Assembly: GCA_031259095.1 (NCBI GenBank)
Contig: JAIRLW010000250.1
Location: 1 to 12,218 of the forward strand
Source of the DNA: Planctomycetaceae bacterium
GTDB lineage: Bacteria; Planctomycetota; Planctomycetia; Pirellulales; Thermoguttaceae
Reading direction: 5' to 3'
DNA length: 12,218 nucleotides
This document shows positions 1 through 7,981 of the stretch, piece after piece. The stretch's first letter is position 1; each line of letters starts with the position of its first letter. Under the pieces are notes generated by a model that ran no database searches, was not told the DNA's origin, and was given only the letters and a program-made list of their open reading frames with translations. The position numbers and the translations under genes were made by a program.

Positions 1-650
1 TCCGCAGTAAGCCAGAGAATACCCGGAGTTTTACTTTTCTGGAAAGATTTCATAAATTCCGTACTATGAAAACCAGTGTGCGTTAATCCCGGACAAAGAG
101 CCTGAACCCGAACCCCATATTTTTGAACATCACATTGAATACATTTGGAAAACGATAAAACATAAGCTTTGGTTGCTATATATTCGGCAGAATTGGCTCC
201 GTACAAAAATGCGGCAACCGAAGAAAGATTAATCAAAAATCCTTTTCTTCGCCGGCACATCGGAACCAACGCCGCACGGGAAAGACGCATCAATGAAATT
301 GTGTGAACCCGAATCATTTTTTCTTCACGCTCAGGATCGACTTCAGGAAACGCATTCGTAAAACCAAAACCTGCATTATTGACCATAAATTCAAGCAATT
401 CCGAACGCTCAAGACGTTCCTCAAGCCGCTTGACCTCTTCCGCGTTGGAAAGATCACAAACATACGGTTCAACAAAAATACCATATTTTGTTTCAAATTC
501 TGTTTTGATTTCCTCAAGAAGTTGTCCGCGGCGGGCAACAATCAATAAATCGTAACCCTCCGCAGCAAGTTGTCGGGCAAACTCCTTGCCAAGTCCATCG
601 CTGGCTCCGGTAACTGCCGCAAGAGGACGAGATGAAAATTCGTGAGACAT
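1..650 (-). CDS. Short-chain dehydrogenase/reductase, 3' end outside window
   Basis: An NAD(P)-dependent oxidoreductase with a Rossmann fold; the substrate cannot be told. The 216 visible residues carry the classical SDR signatures in order: cofactor loop TGASDGLG (14-21), an Arg pair after the second strand (VARR, 38-41) that usually goes with NADP preference, CDL at 65-67, NNAG (91-94), the catalytic Ser in LSS (142-144), YIATK (157-161) as the YxxxK pair, and PG at 187-188. The family is usually about 250-270 residues, so roughly 40 C-terminal residues lie beyond the left edge. The ATG at 648-650 is supported by AGGAG at 658-662 with a 7-nt spacer. The gene is 123 bases downstream of the large TPR gene on the same strand. 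The family call is firm; the specific enzyme is not. Confidence 0.93.
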   Translation of the reverse strand, partial: MSHEFSSRPLAAVTGASDGLGKEFARQLAAEGYDLLIVARRGQLLEEIKTEFETKYGIFVEPYVCDLSNAEEVKRLEERLERSELLEFMVNNAGFGFTNAFPEVDPEREEKMIRVHTISLMRLSRAALVPMCRRRKGFLINLSSVAAFLYGANSAEYIATKAYVLSFSKCIQCDVQKYGVRVQALCPGLTHTGFHSTEFMKSFQKSKTPGILWLTA

Positions 651-657
651 ATTTTTT

Positions 658-662
658 CTCCT
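658..662 (-). promoter_or_regulatory. Ribosome binding site of the SDR gene
   Basis: AGGAG on the minus strand, 7 nt before the ATG at 648-650. It fixes the start of the SDR gene, as no other start codon nearby has such a site. Confidence 0.7.
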
Positions 663-689
663 AATAGTTAATGACCCATTTATCTCATT

Positions 690-752
690 TGTCCCTGATG
701 TCCCTGCCTGAAAAAATTAGGGGCCATTGGGACTTTAGGGACAATAGGGACA
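690..752 (-). repeat. GGGAC 9-nt repeat array forming an imperfect hairpin
   Basis: Two arms of 16 nt (690-705 and 737-752) are inverted copies with 2 mismatches, enclosing a 31-nt loop. Each arm is built from GGGAC pentamers repeated with a 9-nt period; a third GGGAC at 729-733 extends the right-hand array to three units. The element lies just after the stop of the TPR gene, so it could act as its transcript end, but no T tract follows on the minus strand. Related short arrays occur near 5343-5356 and 10968-10981. A terminator role is possible but unproven; the repeat itself is plain. Confidence 0.55.
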
Positions 753-773
753 GAAATAATCGACAATAATTTT

Positions 774-3700
774 TTATTTAGCGGTGTTGCCGGAAGAATC
801 CTGTTGCGTTTTTTTCGAATACTTGCTGCTTCGTGCAAATCCGATTTCCTCTTCCTGCTCCTGATTTTTTGAAACATCTTTTTCCCGCGTATCGTTTTTC
901 AACGAAGAATTCATCGAAAAAATAGGATGTTTACTGAAATTTTCTTTGGGTTTCAAAAATTCGTCAGCCGTCCCGATAACTTTCCGCTGAACAACTACCG
1001 AAGGAACTTTACGAGTAGCCGCAAAACCAATCGGTTCGTCCTCTTCTTCTATTATTTCCGTTTCCTCCGGCAATTCTTCATAATTGTCCGATTTATTTGA
1101 AAGTGTTCCTTTGGAAATCGAATTTAAAGCAAGACGTTCCGCAATTTCAAGTTCTGTGTTTAATCTCGGTTGCGTTTTTTCAATCTTTGTCAAAGCAAAA
1201 ACGTCTTCCGTTGTCGATGGCGTTATCGGTGGTCGTATCTGCACCGGCGGACGTTCTAAGATTGTTTTTGGCGTTGAGTCTTCGGCTTTCAAAGGAATCA
1301 AGGTTAAAACCGATTCCGGCTTTGAATTACTCTTTTCCGACTTCGGAATAATTTCAGCCGTCGATTTTGAAACAATTTCATTCGCCGACGGCGGAACAAC
1401 TTCAACCGGTTTGAAAACAATTTCTTCTGTTGGTTTCGGAACAATTTTAATCGTTGTCGGTTTTGAAACAATTTCATCCGTTGATTGTGCAACAATTTCA
1501 GTGGTGGTTGGTTTTACAACGATTTCGTCCGTTGGTTTTTCAACAGTTTCGTCCATCAATTTCGGAACAATTTCAATTGTTGTTGGTTTCGGAGTCATCT
1601 CAACCGGCTTAGAAACAATCTCTTCTGTCTGATTCGGAACAATTTTAATGGTCGATTTTGCAGCAGTTTCATCTTTTGGTTTTGGAACGGTATCTTCCTG
1701 ATTCGGTAACAAATTTTGTTGCGGACGATTGGGCGCGACAAATTTTAAGGTATTAGAATTTCTTGTGATTTTTGGTTGCTGACTTACATTCTGTTCGGTC
1801 ATGGGTTTAGTGGACGGTGTTGCCGAATTTTTTGTTTCGTTTTTATCGGCAATTTTGAATCTTAAATTGGCTTCTGTTTGCGGCGATTCCAATGCCGGAA
1901 TCGTTGTTGATTTCTGAACGAAAAAAGTTTCCGGTTGAGGCGCAGTCAGAAGCGGCAGGAATGCTTCGACGTGAACGGGAGCGGAATCGGGTTGCGGTAA
2001 TGTATTATCAACAATTTCAGTTTTCGTTTCAGGTTGTTGCATGGGAAACGCCGATTCTTGAACCGTCACCGCCGGAACCGGCGAAACCGGAAACGGTGAA
2101 ACCGGAACAGATTTTAGGTTTGAAATTGCAACAGAATCGGATTGAGAGATTAGTTTTTCAGGAATTGTTGGAATTTCCGGGATTGCCGGAGTAGCCGGAA
2201 TTGCTGAAACGGTTGTTTCGATAATCGTCGGTTGAGGCAATACTTCGGGTTTTGTTGCAATAACCGGTTCAGGTTGTGCGGGCGTCAACGGTTCTGTTTT
2301 TTGAACGAAAACAGGTTCCGGTTGAGTTGGTTTTGATTGAACGATTTTCGATTGAATCGGTTCCGGTTGAGTTGGTTTTGGCTGAACGATTTCCGATTGA
2401 ATCGGTTCCGGTTGAATTAATTTTGATTGAACAGTTTCCGGCAGAACCGAAACCAAGTTTGATTTGGTAACAATTTCGTTTTGAGCCGGTGCGAATTTTA
2501 AAACTGTCGGCGGTTGAAAAGAGCCGTCGGCAACTTGTTGTAACGAATCTGCTTTAACCGTTTCCGGCAGAACTGTAACCGGTTTCGCCATAGCCGCAAC
2601 CGGTTTTTGAGTAACATTTTTATTTAATTGTTCGGAACCGTTCACAATTTCCGGTTTATCTGAATGTTCTGATTTCGTTGTGGACGCAATTTCGAATTTC
2701 AAAACGGTAGGCGTCTGATTTGACGAAAATTGCAGATCAATCTTTTTATTGATTTCCAAATCTGTTTGATCAATATTTTCTATATCAGGTTTATTTTGAA
2801 CGATTAAGTTTTCATGTGTTGGAATTTCCGGCTGAGAATTTTTTGTAATCGAAAACGGTCCGGTTTTCGTTATTTTTGTTTCCGTTATTTGGATTGGCGC
2901 GTCGGCAATTTTGATTGGCGTTACGATTGTTTCGGCAGTTTCGGTTATTGATTTTGTTCCGGTTTCTGTTGACGGCGCGGGAGTAATTTGAGGTGAACGT
3001 GATAAATCGGCTAACTGATTGGCAAGTTTGCTCGGTATTGGTCTCATTAGGGAAAAAGAATCGGCTATCGATTTTGTTATTGACGTTGTTTCCTGCGTCG
3101 ATTTTGTTACCGTATTCTTTTCCGCCGATTCCGAAGCGTATGAAGTTGCGTTATCTTTTGGCGTATCATTATTTTTCAGCGTATTCGGATCGACATAAAC
3201 ATAAGAATCCAATCCTTCCTGAATTCCGGCTTTACCGGCGCCGGGTCGCAGAATGGATTTTGTGGAACGTTGCGGAGCGACGGAATGGTTATTTGCTACG
3301 GAATAATCGTCTTGAGTTTTTTGAACTTTTTTAACAATAGTATTGTCAGTATCATCCGAATCGAGTCGGCGATGAGGCGCTGATCCATTGCGGGACAATG
3401 GATTTTCTCGCAACGATTTTTCTGTTGAGTTGACCGTTGGAATCGGCGCCTGCGGCTGATGAGATTGGGAACGCTGGGAATTGAAGGTAATCAGATTGAC
3501 GGGTTGTTCAAGATATAAACGTGCGGAAAAATCGGAATTGGGTTTATCGGAAACGGTATTTTGTGCCGTTTTGTTTTTACTGAGAGAGATGCTGATGGTT
3601 GGAACGGAATCGGACGAAACCGGATATTGAAATCGTGAAACAGAATTTTTTTCGTCATTCTTTTCCGTTTTTGTCGTAACCGTTGCGGGCGAAGTCGAAT

Positions 3701-5210
3701 TTTTTTCTTCTGACCGTTGTGAAGACGCGGTCGTTTTTTCCGATTCGGTTAAGGGAATTTTCCGAATACTAATTGCCGTATATTCGGGAATATTTTTAGC
3801 GGTTGCCGCATCTTCCAACGGAATAATTGTTAAGGGATGAACTTCGGGTTGTTGCGGAATAAGCGTATCATGTTCAGTTGAGTTTGAAATCCGAAAGTCT
3901 GTTGCAGGAAGTGTTCGAAGATCATTAGTTTGCCGGTCGCTCGGAACATCTTGCTGAAACGTTTTAATAGGTTCATTGGTTTGCGGTTCCGGTTTCAGAA
4001 TTTTAATAACCTGTTGCCGGGGCGTTTCGGGAAAAGTTTGAAGCGGTTTAACTGTTTCAGGAGATTTCGTTTCGACATTCAAATTGGTTTCGACCGGAAA
4101 TGATTCAATCGCCGATTCCGTCCATTGCCGATCTTTTTTCAATTCTCCGACTTTCTGCGATTCCACAGCAATCAAAAACGGATCAAGATTTGTCTCTTTT
4201 TGTAATGATTTTATCGGCGGCGGCGGCGGTTCCGTGTGCAACGGTTCTGTTGACGAAGACTTTAACAGTAACGGTTTTGTTAATAAAGGTTCTTCCGACG
4301 ACGATTTTTTTGGTAACACTTTCGTTAATGCCGGTTCCGCTTTTTCTGTTAATGGTTCATTTTTTAGCGGTTCCGTTTGCAACGGTTCTATTGGCGATGG
4401 TTCCGTTGGTAACGGTTCTGCGGCGATGTTTTGAGGAGTTGCGGCGATTTCGGCAGTTTCCAAACGTAACAATTCTTCCTTAACATGTTGAACGAGTCCT
4501 TTTTTCGTTTGATCGTCCATTGGAACGGTCGGCGAATTTTTTGTATCGATAGCGGGAGGAGTTTGAGTTTTTTCAAGAATACTTGCACGTTGTTCGGCAA
4601 ATTCCGCTTGAGCGTTATTGCCTTGTTGCCGATAGATTTTGGCGAGTTCCCGATACGCCGTCGTTTCACCGATTGCCAATCTGAGATACCGCAATCCTTC
4701 GGATTGCCGGTCGTTTTGTAACGCAATCATTAAACCGAGATTGTATAACGTCCGGCGATGATCAGGGGCAATCAATAAAGCGTTTTTCAATATTGTTTCG
4801 GCGTCGGCGTAATTTTTTTGATCGGCGTACAGTTTTGCGAAATCGCAAAGCAAGACGGTATTTTCTTTGTCCAGATGGAGCGCATCCCGAAAATACTGTT
4901 CGCTTTCGGCTAATTTTTGTTCTTTTGCTTTGAGAATTGCCAACCGGTGCAACGCCGGAGATTGCAAGCGTACAATATTATTTTCTTTTGCCAACCGGAG
5001 ACATTGTTTATAAAAACTTTCCGCGTCAATATTTTTTTCCTGCCGTTCAGCCTGAATTCCTTGTGAAAAAAGTTCTTCCGCGTTCCGGTTTAATTCGTTG
5101 TTAGGGTTGTTGGCGAAACAGCATAAACCAAATAAACCAAGTAGGTAAAAAATCCCAAAAACGACCGAAATCAAACTGATTTTCCATAAAAAACGGTATT
5201 CAAGTCGCAT
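774..5210 (-). CDS. Exported TPR protein with giant repetitive Pro/Thr/Glu-rich tail
   Basis: A predicted exported or membrane-anchored protein of 1,478 residues; the function is not recognised. Residues 1-33 form a signal peptide or signal anchor: basic start, hydrophobic stretch from about 11 to 31, and possible cleavage after CFA. Residues 43-215 contain about five TPR units (roughly 43-76, 84-117, 118-151, 152-184, 185-215), a protein-binding fold. From 216 to the end the sequence is low in complexity, rich in P, T, S, E, K and V, and has no cysteine; it includes tandem blocks at 1340-1655, 2260-2450 and 4210-4425. The tail ends with two acidic stretches each followed by IGFA. The ATG at 5208-5210 is chosen because AGGAG sits 9 nt upstream and the hydrophobic signal follows directly; an in-frame start at 5324 would add 38 residues ahead of the signal sequence. 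A scaffold or cell-envelope role is only a guess. Plus-strand open frames here are shadows of the repeats. Confidence 0.85.
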   Translation of the reverse strand: MRLEYRFLWKISLISVVFGIFYLLGLFGLCCFANNPNNELNRNAEELFSQGIQAERQEKNIDAESFYKQCLRLAKENNIVRLQSPALHRLAILKAKEQKLAESEQYFRDALHLDKENTVLLCDFAKLYADQKNYADAETILKNALLIAPDHRRTLYNLGLMIALQNDRQSEGLRYLRLAIGETTAYRELAKIYRQQGNNAQAEFAEQRASILEKTQTPPAIDTKNSPTVPMDDQTKKGLVQHVKEELLRLETAEIAATPQNIAAEPLPTEPSPIEPLQTEPLKNEPLTEKAEPALTKVLPKKSSSEEPLLTKPLLLKSSSTEPLHTEPPPPPIKSLQKETNLDPFLIAVESQKVGELKKDRQWTESAIESFPVETNLNVETKSPETVKPLQTFPETPRQQVIKILKPEPQTNEPIKTFQQDVPSDRQTNDLRTLPATDFRISNSTEHDTLIPQQPEVHPLTIIPLEDAATAKNIPEYTAISIRKIPLTESEKTTASSQRSEEKNSTSPATVTTKTEKNDEKNSVSRFQYPVSSDSVPTISISLSKNKTAQNTVSDKPNSDFSARLYLEQPVNLITFNSQRSQSHQPQAPIPTVNSTEKSLRENPLSRNGSAPHRRLDSDDTDNTIVKKVQKTQDDYSVANNHSVAPQRSTKSILRPGAGKAGIQEGLDSYVYVDPNTLKNNDTPKDNATSYASESAEKNTVTKSTQETTSITKSIADSFSLMRPIPSKLANQLADLSRSPQITPAPSTETGTKSITETAETIVTPIKIADAPIQITETKITKTGPFSITKNSQPEIPTHENLIVQNKPDIENIDQTDLEINKKIDLQFSSNQTPTVLKFEIASTTKSEHSDKPEIVNGSEQLNKNVTQKPVAAMAKPVTVLPETVKADSLQQVADGSFQPPTVLKFAPAQNEIVTKSNLVSVLPETVQSKLIQPEPIQSEIVQPKPTQPEPIQSKIVQSKPTQPEPVFVQKTEPLTPAQPEPVIATKPEVLPQPTIIETTVSAIPATPAIPEIPTIPEKLISQSDSVAISNLKSVPVSPFPVSPVPAVTVQESAFPMQQPETKTEIVDNTLPQPDSAPVHVEAFLPLLTAPQPETFFVQKSTTIPALESPQTEANLRFKIADKNETKNSATPSTKPMTEQNVSQQPKITRNSNTLKFVAPNRPQQNLLPNQEDTVPKPKDETAAKSTIKIVPNQTEEIVSKPVEMTPKPTTIEIVPKLMDETVEKPTDEIVVKPTTTEIVAQSTDEIVSKPTTIKIVPKPTEEIVFKPVEVVPPSANEIVSKSTAEIIPKSEKSNSKPESVLTLIPLKAEDSTPKTILERPPVQIRPPITPSTTEDVFALTKIEKTQPRLNTELEIAERLALNSISKGTLSNKSDNYEELPEETEIIEEEDEPIGFAATRKVPSVVVQRKVIGTADEFLKPKENFSKHPIFSMNSSLKNDTREKDVSKNQEQEEEIGFARSSKYSKKTQQDSSGNTAK
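1340..1655 (-). repeat. 17-residue (51-bp) EIV-type coding repeats
   Basis: Within the tail of the TPR protein. Degenerate units of 17 residues with the pattern T-T-x-x-I-V-P-K-x-x-E/D-E-I-V-x-K-P occur about four times, interspersed with shorter 7- to 8-residue partial units. They are visible on the DNA as recurring GGTTTCGGAACAATTTC-like strings. The regular spacing and preserved frame suggest expansion by slippage or recombination under coding selection. Confidence 0.7.
2260..2450 (-). repeat. 15-residue (45-bp) QPEP coding repeats
   Basis: Near-identical 45-bp units inside the TPR protein gene encode QPEPIQSxIVQxKPT. Two full copies lie in tandem, flanked by partial QPEP copies. The copies differ at only a few bases, so this is the youngest-looking repeat block in the gene and a likely site of copy-number variation. 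Confidence 0.75.
4210..4425 (-). repeat. EPL-type short coding repeats
   Basis: A run of short degenerate units (EPLxTEP, EPLLTKP, EPLHTEP and a PPPPP run) near the start of the disordered tail of the TPR protein. Its base-level trace is repeated GGTTCYGTTKRYAACGG-like strings. It marks the border between the folded TPR block and the long tail. Confidence 0.5.
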
Positions 5211-5219
5211 GAACTTAGA

Positions 5220-5224
5220 CTCCT
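5220..5224 (-). promoter_or_regulatory. Ribosome binding site deciding the TPR gene start
   Basis: AGGAG on the minus strand, 9 nt before the ATG at 5208-5210. It favours this start over the upstream in-frame ATGs at 5324 and 5234, and agrees with the signal-like segment beginning right after this Met. Confidence 0.7.
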
Positions 5225-5264
5225 GTTTGAGCATTTTTTTGAACCAATGACCTCGCGGAGCAAA

Positions 5265-5285
5265 ATATATCGATATCGGATATAT
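5265..5285. promoter_or_regulatory. AT-rich near-palindrome in the TPR gene leader
   Basis: A 21-nt element reads almost the same on both strands: ATATATC, then GATATC, then GATATAT with the single extra base shifted. It sits about 55 bases upstream of the chosen start and downstream of the possible -10 box. It could be an operator or a leader structure; AT-rich DNA also yields such dyads by chance. Confidence 0.25.
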
Positions 5286-5332
5286 CGGTTCTAACAATCT
5301 TGTGACTTGAAATAGATTTTCCAATTTGTTGG

Positions 5333-5338
5333 ATTATA
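5333..5338 (-). promoter_or_regulatory. Possible -10 box of the TPR gene
   Basis: A perfect TATAAT on the minus strand, about 120 bases upstream of the chosen start. No convincing TTGACA-like box is found 16-18 bases further upstream, where part of a GGGAC repeat lies instead. It is plausible as a promoter if an activator helps, otherwise a chance match. Confidence 0.3.
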
Positions 5339-5370
5339 TTAGTCCCGCTTGTCCTACTGCTTGTGCTTGA

Positions 5371-5436
5371 AAATCAAAAAGGTCGCCCGTGTAAGGTGGT
5401 CGGCGCTGTTTGTCCCGAAAAATCGCCGACGCGACC
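5371..5436 (-). terminator. Terminator-like compound hairpin after the EamA gene
   Basis: Read on the minus strand, the stem GTCGGCG/CGCCGAC (5424-5430 with 5399-5405) is extended by GGTCGC/GCGACC (5431-5436 with 5381-5386), with an asymmetric internal loop, followed directly by TTTTTGATTTT. It lies 47 bases after the permease stop and before the promoter region of the TPR gene, the right place for an intrinsic terminator of the dprA-EamA operon. Confidence 0.5.
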
Positions 5437-5482
5437 GTTTAGCAAAAGATAGCCTATCTCAGGGTTTTTTAGACGTAAACAA

Positions 5483-6376
5483 TTATCCCAATAAGATTAA
5501 AACGGAACCGAGAACCATCACGGCGGAAGCAAACAGTTTGCGAATGATCCGCGATTCACCGAAAAAAAACCAACCGTAGAGAACGCTCAAAATTACCGAT
5601 AATTGAAACAACGCTAAAGCGTAACCGACCGGAATTTTTTCAAAAACATAATTTGTTGACCATTGCATCAAACCAACCGAACACACTAAACCAAAGTACA
5701 AAAACACTTTCGAACCGGCTTTTTGCCATTCACGACTCCAAACGATTTTTTCATGTTTTGATTGAATGGGAAGAAAAATCAGCGAAAAAATCATGCCGCC
5801 CCAACACCAAACCGCAAACGCGGTATTGGGATCGGAATACAGTACGATTTTTTTGATAAACACCGCTTCAATCGCCGCCAGAAACATGGCGATCATTCTA
5901 TCACGTAAATCAGAACGTATCAGTAATTTCCACGAAAACCGCTCGGAAAATTGACCGGAATCAATAACAAAATAACTTCCGCCGACAATTAAAGCAACGC
6001 CAAAAATTCCAAACAAATCGGGAATTTCAAAAAGTAACACCGCACCGAAAATAATTCCGATAACCGGTTTGTACGCATTGATCGGACCAAGTACCGAAAG
6101 TTCGCCGTGACGAACCGCTTTAACCAAAAAGCCGTTACCTAAACCTCCGAACAATCCCGCCAAAACAGAATAACCCCAAAACGCCGCCGGAAAAGTTATC
6201 CAGGAAATACGCCAAACTAAAGGAATAACGGTAATTGATAATATGAAATAGGTTAAAAAATTAGTGAACAACGGAGATTGACCGTCAGAAAATCGCCCGC
6301 CGGAACAAATTCGTTTCTGAAAAACATTGGAAAGCGGATTGATAATAATTCGTAAAAGAATAGCAAAAAATATCAT
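5483..6376 (-). CDS. EamA/DMT-superfamily membrane permease
   Basis: A 297-residue polytopic inner-membrane protein with the two-fold repeat of the drug/metabolite transporter superfamily. About ten hydrophobic segments are visible. The end of the first EamA half is at about 90-138 (LSVLGPINAYKPVIGIIFGA followed by an FE-containing helix and a Gly-rich helix); the corresponding segment of the second half is at 250-295 (ALALFQLSVILSVLYGWFFF, then GES and a final hydrophobic helix). The FGE/FE signature after the ninth and fourth helices fits the family. Members export amino acids, nucleosides or other small metabolites; the substrate cannot be deduced here. The start lies 31 bases after the dprA stop, without a strong ribosome binding site, so translation may depend on the upstream gene. 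A terminator-like hairpin follows. Confidence 0.85.
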   Translation of the reverse strand: MIFFAILLRIIINPLSNVFQKRICSGGRFSDGQSPLFTNFLTYFILSITVIPLVWRISWITFPAAFWGYSVLAGLFGGLGNGFLVKAVRHGELSVLGPINAYKPVIGIIFGAVLLFEIPDLFGIFGVALIVGGSYFVIDSGQFSERFSWKLLIRSDLRDRMIAMFLAAIEAVFIKKIVLYSDPNTAFAVWCWGGMIFSLIFLPIQSKHEKIVWSREWQKAGSKVFLYFGLVCSVGLMQWSTNYVFEKIPVGYALALFQLSVILSVLYGWFFFGESRIIRKLFASAVMVLGSVLILLG

Positions 6377-6407
6377 GAGCAGGATTGATTCGTCTGGATA
6401 AATTTAG

Positions 6408-7538
6408 TTACATTCGGACAAAGACCGTCGGTGAAAGTTGCCGGATAATCCGTTTCTTTTCCAAAACACCCAAAGCGGCAACAATTTGTTGTTCTTCCAG
6501 ACCGGTTGTTGTTACGATGTCCTTGAGCGGAGTCGGAGACATTTTGACAGACTGTAACACAATTCGTTCTATTTCATTTAAGGACATTTCGTTGGGATGA
6601 CGAATGGCGTCGGGCAGTTGCCGTCTATTGAACAGAAAAACTTTTTGCCGTAACGGACCAAGAACATTTAATAAATCATCAACTGATTCGACCAAATAAG
6701 CCCCATCACGAATCAACTGATGACAACCTTGTGAGTTTGGCGATTCGATGGAACCCGGAACGGCAAAAAGATCACGTCCTTGTTCACCGGCAATTCGTGC
6801 GGAAATCATTGCTCCGCTCCGCATCGGCGATTCCACAACGAGAACGCCCAACGCAAGACCGCTGACAATCCGATTCCGTTGCGGAAAAGTCCATCGGGCG
6901 GATTGATGTAACGGAGGATATTCACTCAACACTGCGCCGCCGGATTGAACAATTTGTTCGGCAAGATTTTTATGTTCCGGCGGATAAATCCGGTGATGTC
7001 CGCTTCCCAAAACGGCAAGAGTTCGGGCGTTGGATTTTAGAGCGGCACGATGAGCAATGCCGTCAATGCCCAACGCCAAACCACTGATAATTGTAAAACC
7101 GTTACTGCAAAGAGCAGCGGTCAACCGATCCGCCTGACGACCGCCATAAGCCGAATTTCGGCGTGTTCCAATAACTGCAATCGAAAACGTGTCTTGCGGC
7201 AGGATTTTTCCTTTAACGTACAAAATTTGTGGCGGATCATGAATTGTCCGTAGCGATTCGGAATATTGCGAATCGCCTAACGGGATAATGTCAATCTGAT
7301 CACGTTGACAAAGTTCAAGAATAACATTGGGATCAAAATTTCGTCTTGCCGAAGCCAATTGTGAAGCCGTATCCGGTTTCAGAAATTCAAAACCGCTCAA
7401 ATCATGATACGAAGCGTTCAATATTTCCGTTACGTTTCCGAACCGTTCCAAAAGCCGTTGATACGTTCTCGATCCAATTCCTTCAACCATTGAAAGAAGA
7501 ATATTGTCCAAAAGTTCCGATGAATAATCGTTTATCAT
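6408..7538 (-). CDS. dprA: DNA-processing protein DprA
   Basis: A cytoplasmic protein that binds incoming single-stranded DNA and loads RecA during transformation; it is also found in bacteria not known to be competent. The 376 residues hold the full three-part layout: an N-terminal helical helix-hairpin-helix/SAM-like region (about 8-60, with VEGIGSRTYQRLLERFG), the Rossmann-like DprA core (about 115-295) with VIGTRRNSAYG (122-131), SGLALGIDGIAHRAAL (152-167), FPQRNRIVSGL (218-228), ESPMRSGAMISAR (236-248) and FAVPGS (258-263), and a C-terminal winged helix (about 318-376). Length and motifs are normal. The ATG at 7536-7538 gives a full N-terminus although no clear ribosome binding site precedes it. 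It is the first gene of an operon with the EamA permease. Confidence 0.96.
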   Translation of the reverse strand: MINDYSSELLDNILLSMVEGIGSRTYQRLLERFGNVTEILNASYHDLSGFEFLKPDTASQLASARRNFDPNVILELCQRDQIDIIPLGDSQYSESLRTIHDPPQILYVKGKILPQDTFSIAVIGTRRNSAYGGRQADRLTAALCSNGFTIISGLALGIDGIAHRAALKSNARTLAVLGSGHHRIYPPEHKNLAEQIVQSGGAVLSEYPPLHQSARWTFPQRNRIVSGLALGVLVVESPMRSGAMISARIAGEQGRDLFAVPGSIESPNSQGCHQLIRDGAYLVESVDDLLNVLGPLRQKVFLFNRRQLPDAIRHPNEMSLNEIERIVLQSVKMSPTPLKDIVTTTGLEEQQIVAALGVLEKKRIIRQLSPTVFVRM

Positions 7539-7586
7539 AAATCAAATACGTCAATCATTGTAAAAATGTTAAAACTTCAGCAAAAG

Positions 7587-7615
7587 ATTATTTTAGTCAA
7601 ATTGATCGGTTTCAA
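7587..7615 (-). promoter_or_regulatory. Probable housekeeping-type promoter of dprA
   Basis: On the minus strand TTGAAA (7610-7615) and AATAAT (7587-7592) are separated by 17 bases; each box matches 5 of 6 positions of the TTGACA/TATAAT consensus. Transcription would begin near 7580, giving a leader of about 40 bases before dprA. Confidence 0.42.
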
Positions 7616-7690
7616 TCGATTGATTCAAAAACAACTTATATCAAATTTAACGTTTTCAGCCTTGAAATTACATCTATTCTCAAATAATTA

Positions 7691-7952
7691 TTATAACGAT
7701 ATAACGGATATAGAGGGAAGTTGAACTTTAATAGGAGTAAGAACTCCCAGTCCTTTTCCATCCGCATAGAGAACCATTTCAGTTTCAGAAATAGTTTCTG
7801 CTCTCGGGATTACAGTAATATTAATTATTATTTCCTGACCTGCCTCACTCGACTGGTAATACCATTGAAAGAAGAATAACTGAAAAAAATGGAATACACC
7901 AATAATAATGTTCCAAAAACAAAAAGAAATACTAAAAAAATTTTCTCGTCAT
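7691..7952 (-). pseudogene. Small membrane-protein reading frame broken in a T7 run
   Basis: The product is not recognised. From an ATG at 7950-7952 the reading MTRKFF meets a TAG right after seven T residues (7934-7940, shown as A on the plus strand). Skipping one T opens a frame of about 80 further codons to the TAA at 7691-7693. That frame encodes a very hydrophobic segment (NIIIGVFHFFQLFFFQWYY) followed by a polar, strand-like domain (ITVIPRAETISETEMVLYAD and GVLTPIKVQLP). Without a shift the open frame has no ATG, GTG or TTG until late. It may be a decayed gene, a sequencing slip in a homopolymer, or a gene read by slippage. It sits between the anti-sigma gene and dprA on the same strand. 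The protein-like composition is the main support. Confidence 0.45.
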
Positions 7953-7981
7953 TTTAAACTTTTTTTGCAAAAAATTGCATC

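Noticed and set aside
1084..1632. Plus-strand open frame of 182 codons rich in V, S, F, G and T
   Set aside because: It is the antisense shadow of the EIV repeats in the minus-strand TPR gene; its own repeats arise from that coding repeat. Other plus-strand frames between 774 and 5210 are rejected for the same reason.
1340..2450. Tandem repeats that might be read as a CRISPR array
   Set aside because: There is no conserved repeat alternating with unique spacers of fixed length; units keep the reading frame and encode a degenerate peptide repeat.
5211..5324. Longer N-terminus of the TPR protein starting at 5324
   Set aside because: The extra 38 residues precede a clean signal-like segment, and AGGAG lies at proper distance from the ATG at 5208-5210, so the shorter form is preferred.
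5448..5460. AGATAGCCTATCT palindrome followed by a T6 run on the plus strand
   Set aside because: The dyad leaves a one-base loop and its stem is short, and no plus-strand gene precedes it, so it is not called a terminator.
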